21,972 nt of DNA, from assembly GCA_946479895.1 (NCBI GenBank), contig CAMLHT010000029.1, positions 1 to 21,972 on the forward strand, written 5' to 3'. The notes beneath the pieces were generated by a model. The model did no database searches and had not been told where the DNA came from. It was given only the letters and a program-made list of their open reading frames with translations. How positions within the stretch are numbered: the first letter of the stretch is position 1; every line of letters starts with the position of its first letter. A program made the position numbers and the translations under genes. This DNA is from an uncultured Gemmatimonadota bacterium (GTDB lineage: Bacteria; Gemmatimonadota; Gemmatimonadetes; Gemmatimonadales; Gemmatimonadaceae). Positions 14,227 to 21,208 of the stretch are shown piece by piece.

Positions 14227-14240
14227 GGAGACTTCCCTAG
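14223..14240. terminator. Bidirectional hairpin between convergent phasin-like and otsB genes
   Basis: CTAGGGA (14223-14229) and TCCCTAG (14234-14240) form a perfect 7-bp stem with a four-base loop. The TAG stops of both convergent genes lie inside the arms. No T tract follows on either strand. Confidence 0.45.
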
Positions 14241-15046
14241 CCCAGGCTTCCCGCGCGGCGATATGCCGCCAGCGCCTCGAGGAACCTGGTGACCTCGGCC
14301 GGCGTCTCCACGCGAAGCTCCGCCGACGTCGTCTCGCCGTGATCGGGATCGCCGACGCGAATCGTCACCGCGCGCGGGAAGGACGCGCGCAGCTCGCGGA
14401 ACGCGTCCTCGTCGGTCCGATCGTCGCCGACGTACAGCACCGATGCGGAAGTTGAGTTGCCGAGCCGCTTCACCCAGAGCACGGCGGCGGTTCCCTTGTT
14501 CACCTCGAGCGGCGGACGCAGCTCCAGCACTTCCTTGCCGCGCGTCACCTTGAGCCCGAGGTCCTTCGCGGTCGTCTCGACCGTCTCGGTGATCTTCGGG
14601 ATGGCCGGGCGCGCCGCGAGCCGGTAGTGAATGCTCAGCGTCCAGCGCTTGTCCTCCAGCACGACGCCTGGGATCTCGTTCGGCAGCGCCTCGAGACGCG
14701 ACGCCGCCTCACGGATGACGTCGAGATAGCCGTGCGCGGCAGGCTCGCTCACCACCTCGCCGTGCTCGCCGAGCACCTCGAAGCCGTGATTGCCGATGAC
14801 GCCGAGGCCGTTCAACGGAACGATGCGGCGTCCGTCCTCCACCGAGCGGCCGGTCACGATCGCGACGTGCGCGTCGGGAATGCCGATGAGGTTCTCGAGC
14901 GCCTTGCAGGTCTCGGCCGGCACCTTCGCCTGGTCCGGTCGCGGGGCGATGGGCGCCAGCGTGCCGTCGATGTCGAGCAGGATCGAGAGTGGCGTGCCGC
15001 CGAGGCGCACGGCGACGGCGGGCTGCAGCGGAAGCGCGGGAACCAT
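14237..15046 (-). CDS. otsB: Trehalose-6-phosphate phosphatase
   Basis: A 269-aa HAD-superfamily phosphatase that converts trehalose 6-phosphate to trehalose. Motif I is DIDGTL (nucleophile Asp25, acid/base Asp27), motif II is IVTGRS, and motif IV is VGDDRTDEDAF (Asp208, Asp209). The cap phrases GNHGFEV and LEDKRWTLSIHYR are typical of OtsB. The ATG shares one base with the otsA stop (TGATG), so the two are coupled. Trehalose protects against osmotic and drying stress. Confidence 0.95.
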   Translation of the reverse strand: MVPALPLQPAVAVRLGGTPLSILLDIDGTLAPIAPRPDQAKVPAETCKALENLIGIPDAHVAIVTGRSVEDGRRIVPLNGLGVIGNHGFEVLGEHGEVVSEPAAHGYLDVIREAASRLEALPNEIPGVVLEDKRWTLSIHYRLAARPAIPKITETVETTAKDLGLKVTRGKEVLELRPPLEVNKGTAAVLWVKRLGNSTSASVLYVGDDRTDEDAFRELRASFPRAVTIRVGDPDHGETTSAELRVETPAEVTRFLEALAAYRRAGSLG

Positions 15047-16551
15047 CAGGCTGGGGCGGGTGCCGGTGCCTGCGCCGCTGCCTGTGCTTCCATGATCTCG
15101 CCGGACCGCGCGAGGATGGACTCCAGCCAGTCGAAGATCGTGGAATCGTGGAGCTGGGTGCGCATGCGCTTCATTCTACGCTTGCGCTCCTCCATCGGCA
15201 TCTCGAGCGCCGTGCGGATGGCGGCCATGAACCCGTCGATGTTGAACGGGTTGATCAGCACCGCGCCCTCGATCTCCTCGGCCGATCCGGTGAAGCGGCT
15301 GAGCAGGAGCACGCCGCGCTCGTCCATCTGGCAGGCGACGAATTCCTTGGCGACGAGGTTCATCCCGTCCTGGAGCGACGAGACGATGCACAGGTCCGCG
15401 GCCCGGTAGACGGCGGCCAGCAGGTCGGAGTCCACGTTCTCGTTGATGAGGACGATGGGAGTCCAGTCGGCGTTGCCGAAGCGCTGGTTGATCTCCATCG
15501 TCGCCTGCACCACTTCCTGCTCGAGCGTGTGATACGCCTTGAGGTCCGTGCGCGACGGCGTGCAGACGAAGATGAACGTGAACTGCTCGCGAAGCTCCGG
15601 CAGCTCCTCCCAGAGCGTGGCGAGCGCGCGAAGGCGCTCGGGAATTCCTTTCGTGTAATCGATGCGGTCGACGCAGACGCCGAGCTGGCGGTTGTTCTTC
15701 GCGTAGCGCTTGCGCAGCGTCTCGACGCGGGTGAGGGTGTCGGGCGTGGACGCCATCTCCTCGAAGCGCTTCACGTCGATGCTGATCGGGAACGCGCCGA
15801 CCTGGATCACCCGCTCGCGGAAATTCACGCGACCGGTGTGGCGATCGACCTTCGCGTCGGGGACGAACTGGGCGACGCAATCGAGGAAGTTCTGCGCGTA
15901 GCGATCGATCTGGAACTCCATCAGGTCGTTGCCGAGCAGGCCGCGGAGCAGCGCCTCGTGCGTCCCGCTCGGCAGCAGCCGGAGGATGTCCGGCGGCGGA
16001 AACGGGATGTGCCAGAACTGGTGGATGAAGAGCGACGGCCGCATCGCGCGCAGGAATTCCGCGGCGAGGCCGAAGTGATAGTCCTGGATCCACGCCATCG
16101 ACCGGCCGGAGCAACGCTCGGCCTCGTCGGCCACGGCGTGCGCGAAGCGCAGGTTCACCGCGCGATAGCGCTCCCAGAACTCGGTGCGGAACTCGAAGTG
16201 CTGGATGAGCATGTGGCAGAGCGGCCACAGCGCGCGGTTCGCGAACCCGTGGTAGTAACCGTTGACGTCCGCTTCGTCGAGCCAGACGCGGCGCAGCGAG
16301 TATTCATTCTCGCCCGGCGGCACCTGGAGCCGCCCCGCCTCGTCGGACGTCTCGCGATCGCCGGTGCCGGAGCCCCACGCGACCCACGTCCCATGCGTGC
16401 GTCGCATGGTGGGATCGAGCGCGGTCACGAGGCCGCCGGCAGGTTGCTTGACCTCGATCTGTCCCGACGGAGCCTTGACGTGCTCGTACGGCTCTCGATT
16501 GGAGACGAGGATGAACTTGCAGTCGTTCAGGTAGTGCGTGTAGTCGTGCAT
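15046..16551 (-). CDS. otsA: Trehalose-6-phosphate synthase
   Basis: A 501-aa retaining glycosyltransferase of family GT20, which joins UDP-glucose (or another NDP-glucose) and glucose 6-phosphate. Markers in order: LVSNREPYEH near the start, WIQDYHF, HIPFPPPDILRLLP, NDLMEFQIDRYAQNF, VDRIDYTKGIPERL and SLQDGMNLVAKEF. The length is normal and nothing is missing. I chose ATG 16551 over TTG 16575. The C-terminus has a short Ala/Pro-rich end before otsB. The upstream region to the divergent kinase holds the heptameric repeat at 16583-16704, which may overlap its promoter. Confidence 0.96.
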   Translation of the reverse strand: MHDYTHYLNDCKFILVSNREPYEHVKAPSGQIEVKQPAGGLVTALDPTMRRTHGTWVAWGSGTGDRETSDEAGRLQVPPGENEYSLRRVWLDEADVNGYYHGFANRALWPLCHMLIQHFEFRTEFWERYRAVNLRFAHAVADEAERCSGRSMAWIQDYHFGLAAEFLRAMRPSLFIHQFWHIPFPPPDILRLLPSGTHEALLRGLLGNDLMEFQIDRYAQNFLDCVAQFVPDAKVDRHTGRVNFRERVIQVGAFPISIDVKRFEEMASTPDTLTRVETLRKRYAKNNRQLGVCVDRIDYTKGIPERLRALATLWEELPELREQFTFIFVCTPSRTDLKAYHTLEQEVVQATMEINQRFGNADWTPIVLINENVDSDLLAAVYRAADLCIVSSLQDGMNLVAKEFVACQMDERGVLLLSRFTGSAEEIEGAVLINPFNIDGFMAAIRTALEMPMEERKRRMKRMRTQLHDSTIFDWLESILARSGEIMEAQAAAQAPAPAPA

Positions 16552-16582
16552 TGGGACTCTGGTACGGAGCAACAAAGGTGCC

Positions 16583-16704
16583 CGGCTCGGCTGTCGGCTC
16601 CGCTGCGGCTCTCGGCTATCGGGGCCGGCTGACAGCTGCTCGCTACCGCTATCGCGGGCTAGCGGCTAGCGGCTATCGGCTGTCGGCTGTCGGCTGGCTG
16701 CCCG
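16583..16704. repeat. Degenerate heptameric GGCTNNC repeat
   Basis: About nine to ten units of GGCTNNC (GGCTGTC, GGCTCTC, GGCTATC, GGCTGAC, GGCTAGC and again GGCTATC, GGCTGTC twice) are spread through the gap between the divergent otsA and GHMP kinase genes. Five units near 16659-16694 are in strict tandem. The middle of each unit varies while GGCT..C is constant. Confidence 0.75.
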
Positions 16705-16731
16705 CGTTAGCGGACAGCCGTATTTTCATGA

Positions 16732-17688
16732 ATGCGGAAGCTCACCATGCGCGCGCCCACACGGCTGGACTTCGGCGGTGGGTGGACTGACGTGCCTCCA
16801 TATGATGTGGAACAGGGCGGCTTCGTCTGCAACGTGGCGATCGCCCGGTACGCTACCGTGCATGTCTCGGAGAGTGACGACCCCCACGCGCCCGCGGAGC
16901 TGGCGATGGGCCGCGAGGGCGACGTCGCGCTGCTCGCCGCGGTCGCCTCGAAATACGACCTGCGCGGGATCCGAATTTCCCTGACGAGCGACTTTCCCGT
17001 CGCGGCCGGACTCGGAGGATCGTCCGCGGCCGGCGTCGCCGCGATTGCCGCCGCGCTGCGCTGGGGCAACGTCGAGCAGTCCCGCGCCGAAATCGCCGAG
17101 GCGAGCCGCGACCTCGAGGTCCTCCAGCTCGGAATCGCCGGCGGGCGGCAGGACCACTACGCGGCGGCCTTCGGCGGCGCGCTCGGCATCCGCTTCGGCG
17201 AGTCGGTCGTCGCCGAGCGCATTCCCATGAGCGCCGAGACGGTCGCGGCGCTTCCGCGCCACTGCATCGTGTTGTACACCGGCGAATCGCGCGTCTCCGC
17301 GAACACGATCACCGCGGTGATGGACGCGTATCGCGCGGGCCGGCCGGCGGTGCGCGACGCCCTCGCCGCGATGCGCGAGCTGGCCAAGCAGATGGCGCCG
17401 GCGCTCTCGTCGGGAGACTTCGGGCTGCTCGGCCGCCTGGTCGGCGCGCACTGGCGCCACCAGCGGTCGCTCGATCCGGCGATCCCGACGCCACTGATCG
17501 ACCGCATCATTGCCGCGGCGCTCGCCGCGGGCGCGACGGGCTGCAAGGCGCTCGGTGCGTCCGGCGGCGGCTGCGTGCTGATGATCGCCCCCGAAGATCG
17601 CGCTCCTGCCGTTCGCGCCGCAGTCGACGGAATGGGGACCGAGATCATCTATGCCGTCGACACCACGGGAGTCACCGAGACACACTGA
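16732..17688 (+). CDS. GHMP family sugar kinase (HddA-like)
   Basis: A 318-aa kinase of the GHMP superfamily. The N-terminal APTRLDFGGGWTDVPPY, the ATP loop AAGLGGSSA (91-99), GGRQDHYAAAFGGALG, and the late KALGASGGGCVLM (around 275) are those of the D-glycero-D-manno-heptose 7-phosphate kinase / fucokinase-like branch. A role in making activated sugars for envelope polysaccharide is likely; the exact sugar is not certain, and no other heptose genes are nearby. ATG 16732 follows TATTTTCATGA with no Shine-Dalgarno site, so a leaderless message is possible. An ATG at 16747 would still keep the domain. The M20 gene follows after two bases. Confidence 0.88.
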   Translation: MRKLTMRAPTRLDFGGGWTDVPPYDVEQGGFVCNVAIARYATVHVSESDDPHAPAELAMGREGDVALLAAVASKYDLRGIRISLTSDFPVAAGLGGSSAAGVAAIAAALRWGNVEQSRAEIAEASRDLEVLQLGIAGGRQDHYAAAFGGALGIRFGESVVAERIPMSAETVAALPRHCIVLYTGESRVSANTITAVMDAYRAGRPAVRDALAAMRELAKQMAPALSSGDFGLLGRLVGAHWRHQRSLDPAIPTPLIDRIIAAALAAGATGCKALGASGGGCVLMIAPEDRAPAVRAAVDGMGTEIIYAVDTTGVTETH

Positions 17689-17690
17689 GA

Positions 17691-18866
17691 ATGGAAATCC
17701 AGCTTCATGGCGACTTTCCTCGTGGGGACCCGGTCGCCCTCACCGAGCTGCTCGTCGCGATCGACTCGCAGAATCCGTCGCTCGTCGAAGGCGGCGCCGG
17801 AGAGGAGGCGATCGGCTATTTCCTCGCCGGCCTCCTCGACCGATGGGGATTCCGGACGGAGGTGCAGAAGGTCGCCGGCCGCCGGTCGAACGTGGTGGCG
17901 CGCATCGGGAAACCGGGCGGGCGCTCTCTCATGTTCAACGGCCACCTGGACGTCGTCGGCGTCGGCGGGATGATCCACGCGCCCTTCACGCCCGAGCGGC
18001 GGGAGGGCCGGATCTACGGTCGCGGGTCGGCGGACATGAAGTCGGGCATCGCCGCGATGTGCTGCGCCGCGCTGATGGCGTACGACGCGGGGCTCGACGG
18101 TGAGATCATAGTAGCGGCGGTTATCGACGAGGAGTTCACCAGCCTCGGCACGCAGGCCCTGATCGCCAGCGGCGTGCGCGCCGACGCGGCGATCGTCACC
18201 GAGCCGACGCGGCTCGCGATCATGCCGGCGCACAAGGGATTCGTGTGGATCGAGCTGAGCTTCGCTGGCCGCGCAGCGCACGGCAGCCGTTACGACGTCG
18301 GCGTTGACGCCATCCGTCACGCGGGCCTCTTCCTGGCCGCGCTCGATCGTTACGAGCGCGAGACCCTCACCACGCGAAGCCACCCGCTGCTCGGCCGCCC
18401 GTCGGTGCACGCGGCGTTCATCAGCGGCGGCAGCGGTATGTCGACCTATCCGGACCGGTGCGAGCTGTCCATCGAGCGCCGCACCATCCCCGGCGAGACG
18501 ACGGAGCAGGTGCGCCTGGAGATGGAGGAGCTGCTCGACAGGGTGAAGCTGGCCGACCCCGCCGTCGAGGCGTCGCTGAAGGTGACGATGCAGCAGCAGC
18601 CGAGCGACGTGCCGGCGACCGCGCCCATCGTGCAGGCGCTGTCGCGGTCGCTGGCGAGCAGTGCGATTCCCGAGTCGATCGCCGGGATGAGCGCGTGGAC
18701 CGACGCCGCGCTACTCAACGCGGCGGGGATCCCGGCCATCTGCTTCGGGCCGGGCGACATCGCGCTTGCCCACGCGGCGGAGGAGTACGTCCCCGTGCGG
18801 GAGATCGAGGACGCGACGCGCGTCCTGGCCGATCTCGCGCTTCGGTGGACGTCGGGCCGGGGATAG
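17691..18866 (+). CDS. M20 family metallopeptidase/deacylase (ArgE/DapE-like)
   Basis: A 391-aa cytoplasmic zinc hydrolase. Zinc and catalytic motifs are FNGHLDVVG (His85, Asp87), GRGSADMKSG (bridging Asp115), DEEF (base and ligand Glu147/148), TEPT (Glu171) and ALAHAAEEYV (His361). An inserted dimerisation domain, with AHGSRYDVGVDAIRHAG, lies in the middle, as in ArgE, DapE and carboxypeptidase G2. It removes an acyl or peptidyl group from an amino acid; the substrate is unknown. It starts two bases after the kinase stop. Such a short gap implies a shared message, though no common pathway is obvious. Confidence 0.93.
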   Translation: MEIQLHGDFPRGDPVALTELLVAIDSQNPSLVEGGAGEEAIGYFLAGLLDRWGFRTEVQKVAGRRSNVVARIGKPGGRSLMFNGHLDVVGVGGMIHAPFTPERREGRIYGRGSADMKSGIAAMCCAALMAYDAGLDGEIIVAAVIDEEFTSLGTQALIASGVRADAAIVTEPTRLAIMPAHKGFVWIELSFAGRAAHGSRYDVGVDAIRHAGLFLAALDRYERETLTTRSHPLLGRPSVHAAFISGGSGMSTYPDRCELSIERRTIPGETTEQVRLEMEELLDRVKLADPAVEASLKVTMQQQPSDVPATAPIVQALSRSLASSAIPESIAGMSAWTDAALLNAAGIPAICFGPGDIALAHAAEEYVPVREIEDATRVLADLALRWTSGRG

Positions 18867-18875
18867 CTTTCGCGA

Positions 18876-19097
18876 ATGGCACAGCTTTCCACGAAACAGT
18901 ACGACGATCTCGAGCGCGCGGTGCGCGACGGGAAGCGGGTATCGGTGATGCGGCGCGGCACGGAGTACATCATCGTGCCGCAGGCGGTCCGCGTGCGCTC
19001 CGGCAAGGAAGCGATCGAGGCGCGCAACCCGACGACCGGCGACAACATGGTGATCTTCATCGACGACATCGAGTCCTTCGTGGTCCTCCCGTCGTAG
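18876..19097 (+). CDS. 73-aa conserved-looking hypothetical protein
   Basis: It is a small, mostly beta-strand protein: MAQLSTKQYDDLERAVRDGK, a strand pair with RRGTEYIIVPQAV, then a NPTTGDNMVIFIDDIESFVV end. The pattern of short strands around Gly-Thr recalls SH3-like or WYL-type barrels, but I do not recognise the family. It starts nine bases after the M20 stop and ends four bases before the RNase H-like gene, so it belongs to the operon. Confidence 0.7.
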   Translation: MAQLSTKQYDDLERAVRDGKRVSVMRRGTEYIIVPQAVRVRSGKEAIEARNPTTGDNMVIFIDDIESFVVLPS

Positions 19098-19101
19098 ATC
19101 G

Positions 19102-19728
19102 ATGACCTCATTGCCCGACCTCCCCCTCGTTGCGATCTACGCCGACGAATCCTGCCTCGGCAACGGCCGCGAGGGGGCGAACCCCGGCGGCGCCGGCGGC
19201 CTCGTCGAGTACACGAACAGGGCCGGCGAGCTGACGCGCTGGGACTACTGGTCCTCGGCGCCGGCGACGACGAACAACCGGATGGCGCTGGTGAGCGTCA
19301 TCGACGCGTTCACGCTGCTCTCGCGAAAGGGCAGGCGCTTCCGCGTCTGCTTCACGAGCGATTCGCAGTACCTCGTGAAGGGGATGAGCGACTGGGTCTT
19401 CGGCTGGATGAGCCGCGGGTGGAAGCGAAAGGGCGGCGAGATCGAGAACCTGGCGCTGTGGCAGCAGGCGGTCGAGGTGGTCCGGCCGCACAAGGTGTCG
19501 TGGCACTGGGTGCGCGGTCACGACGGGCACCCGCAGAACGAGTACGCCAACCATCTCGCCACGCGCGCCGCGCGCGACCAGTCGCGCTCCGAGGGGCTGG
19601 TGGCGTCGGAGTTCGACGCGTGGATCGCGGCTGAGAAGGCCAAGGGCCGGGACCATGGCGCGCCGTCGCCCTTCCCGCAGTCGGGATCATTTCGGCCGAC
19701 CAGACCCTATCAGCCAGTGTCATCCTGA
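19102..19728 (+). CDS. RNase HI-like protein with two altered catalytic positions
   Basis: A 208-aa protein with the RNase HI fold: YADESCLGN (Asp15), TTNNRM, FTSDSQYLVKGMSDW (Asp87), RGWKRKGG, LWQQAVEVV, WHWVRGHDGHPQNEYANHLA (His140 and so on). In E. coli RNase HI, Asp10, Glu48, Asp70 and Asp134 bind the metals. Here Asp15 and Asp87 match, but the Glu48 position is Ala62 (NNRMA) and the Asp134 position is Asn150 (NEYAN). Each is one base from the normal codon. The tail (about 165-208) is loose. Its stop codon TGA and final Ser-Ser come from the repeat at 19719. It may be a weakened nuclease or an RNA:DNA-hybrid-binding protein; I give no gene symbol for that reason. Confidence 0.88.
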   Translation: MTSLPDLPLVAIYADESCLGNGREGANPGGAGGLVEYTNRAGELTRWDYWSSAPATTNNRMALVSVIDAFTLLSRKGRRFRVCFTSDSQYLVKGMSDWVFGWMSRGWKRKGGEIENLALWQQAVEVVRPHKVSWHWVRGHDGHPQNEYANHLATRAARDQSRSEGLVASEFDAWIAAEKAKGRDHGAPSPFPQSGSFRPTRPYQPVSS

Positions 19729-19787
19729 GCGTAGCGAGGGATCTGCTTGTCAGACAGGAGCAGGTCCCTCGCTTCGCTCAGGATGAC
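19719..19787. repeat. Palindromic intergenic repeat, copy 4
   Basis: The arms of 29 bases (19719-19747 and 19759-19787) pair with only two mismatches around an 11-base loop, with ends GTCATCCTGAGCG and CGCTCAGGATGAC. This is the best copy in the window. The left end provides the stop codon of the RNase H-like gene. Confidence 0.9.
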
Positions 19788-19859
19788 AACCAGCTACATG
19801 TCCGCTTTTTGCAGTAGCTTGGCGAGCTGTCCAGTCCGATACTCGAGCCCTACGGAACC

Positions 19860-20960
19860 ATGAACGGAAAGAAGCTTGTCATCTTCGCGGCGGCCCTCGC
19901 GGCGGTCGCCGGGTGCTCCACCGGCGGAGCACCGGAGCCGATGCCGACCCCGACCACGTCCACCACGGCGAACACGCCGGTCGGCTGGCCGGTGCGGACG
20001 GCCGAGTACGTCGACCTGTGGCTTCACGGGTACGCGCTGCTGACGAACGACACGGCGAAAGTCCCGCTGTTCGAGCGCGGCTATCGCGAGCGTATGCTGG
20101 AGCTCCGCCGGCAGCGCAACGTCGTCACCGCGCTCGACGCGAACCGCCAGACGCTCATGGACGGCATCGCCCGCAACCCCGGCCTCGGCGACGGGCAGTT
20201 CGCCGTGTTCTCCTTCGCGTCGTGGGACGAGCTCGCGCGCGTCGCGCAGCTCTTCGTGCGCAACGAGGGCAGCCCGAGCACGGTGAACGATCCGACGACG
20301 CAGCAGCTCTTCGTGACGCTGCGGCAGTATTACCGGACCGTGGCGGACCGTGAATGGCTGCGGCTCTTCGTGCTGTCGATGCAGGAAGAGCAGACGAAGT
20401 TCTACCAGTCGTACTGGAACGCGCAGCAGGTCGATCGCGCGCCCGTCCGCCAGGCGGTCGAGGCGGCGTGGACCGGCACCTACCGCGCGAAGTTCCAGCG
20501 CTACCTGCGGAACGAGCGCCTCGTGGACGGCACCTTCATCCTCTCCCTGCCGCTCGACGGCGAGGGCCGGACGATCATCAGCCCGGTCCAGGGCAACGGG
20601 GTGACCGTGCCCCTCGCGGCGAACACGGCGGACGCGATGGCGGCGATCTACGTCTTCGCGCACGAGGTCGTCGGCGGCGCGTCGGGTCGCGCGGTCGAGG
20701 ACAACCTGACGCCGGCCGAAGCGCGCGAAGGCGCCGCGACGAAGTACGTCCCGATCGCGGCCGTGCGCGGCGGCGCGATCCTGCTCCAGCGTATCGCGCC
20801 GGAGCTGGTGGCGGGCTACCAGCGCTACTACCTGCGCTCGACGGGCGCAGCGGTGCCGGCCGGTGATCCGAACGCGGCGTTCATCGCGGCGTACAGCCTT
20901 CCGGAAGCGGTGGCGACGGGGATCGCGAAGCAGATAGACCTGATCCTCGCAGGGATCTGA
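19860..20960 (+). CDS. Predicted lipoprotein of unknown function
   Basis: A 366-aa exported protein. The signal peptide ends with lipobox VAGC (Cys19), followed by a Pro/Thr-rich linker to about residue 40. The rest is helical and charged, with phrases such as FASWDELARVAQLFVRNEG and MQEEQTKFYQSYWNAQQ. FAHEVVGG in the last third resembles a metalloprotease HExxH but lacks the second His, so enzyme activity is not implied. I do not recognise the family. The start ATG follows CCTACGGAACC, a poor ribosome site. It is likely a monocistronic unit between two repeat regions. Confidence 0.8.
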   Translation: MNGKKLVIFAAALAAVAGCSTGGAPEPMPTPTTSTTANTPVGWPVRTAEYVDLWLHGYALLTNDTAKVPLFERGYRERMLELRRQRNVVTALDANRQTLMDGIARNPGLGDGQFAVFSFASWDELARVAQLFVRNEGSPSTVNDPTTQQLFVTLRQYYRTVADREWLRLFVLSMQEEQTKFYQSYWNAQQVDRAPVRQAVEAAWTGTYRAKFQRYLRNERLVDGTFILSLPLDGEGRTIISPVQGNGVTVPLAANTADAMAAIYVFAHEVVGGASGRAVEDNLTPAEAREGAATKYVPIAAVRGGAILLQRIAPELVAGYQRYYLRSTGAAVPAGDPNAAFIAAYSLPEAVATGIAKQIDLILAGI

Positions 20961-20977
20961 GGGAGGCTGGGTCCGGG

Positions 20978-21142
20978 GTCCCTCACTGCGTTCGGGACTA
21001 TGTCCCTCGCGCTGCGCGCTCGGGATGAACTCATCCAGGCAGTCTGACAATGCCGGGGCCGAATCCGGGAGATTGCCTGGAAGAGTTTATCCCGAGCGCG
21101 CAGCGCGAGGGAGATAGTTCCGAGCGCGACAGCGCGAGGAAC
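20978..21142. repeat. Compound palindromic repeat cluster
   Basis: The main part is a 43-base inverted repeat (20999-21041 with 21074-21116) with only three mismatches and a 32-base loop. The arms carry the unit TCCCTCGCGCTGCGCGCTCGGGA. A weaker copy of the unit lies outside each arm: TCCCTCACTGCG...CGGGA at 20979-20997 in arm-1 orientation, and TTCCGAGCGCGACAGCGCGAGGAA at 21118-21141 in arm-2 orientation. Four units in a mirrored order result. It can fold into a large hairpin downstream of the lipoprotein gene and resembles a diverged member of the GTCATCCTGAGCG repeat family. Confidence 0.75.
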
Positions 21143-21194
21143 CTGCCAACAGGCTGTCCATCCTTCAGCCGAGCGCCGAGTCTGGGATACTCGC

Positions 21195-21204
21195 CTAACT
21201 TTCC
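21195..21204 (+). promoter_or_regulatory. TAnnTTT promoter-like box at the start of the last gene
   Basis: CTAACTTTCC, identical to the box upstream of lpdA at 3315-3324. Its TA lies 13 bases before the ATG, so transcription could begin at or next to the start codon, giving a leaderless message. Confidence 0.4.
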
Positions 21205-21208
21205 CACC

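Noticed and set aside
20650..20690. HEVVG in the last lipoprotein as a metalloprotease active site
   Set aside because: The second His of HExxH is Gly and no third ligand could be placed.
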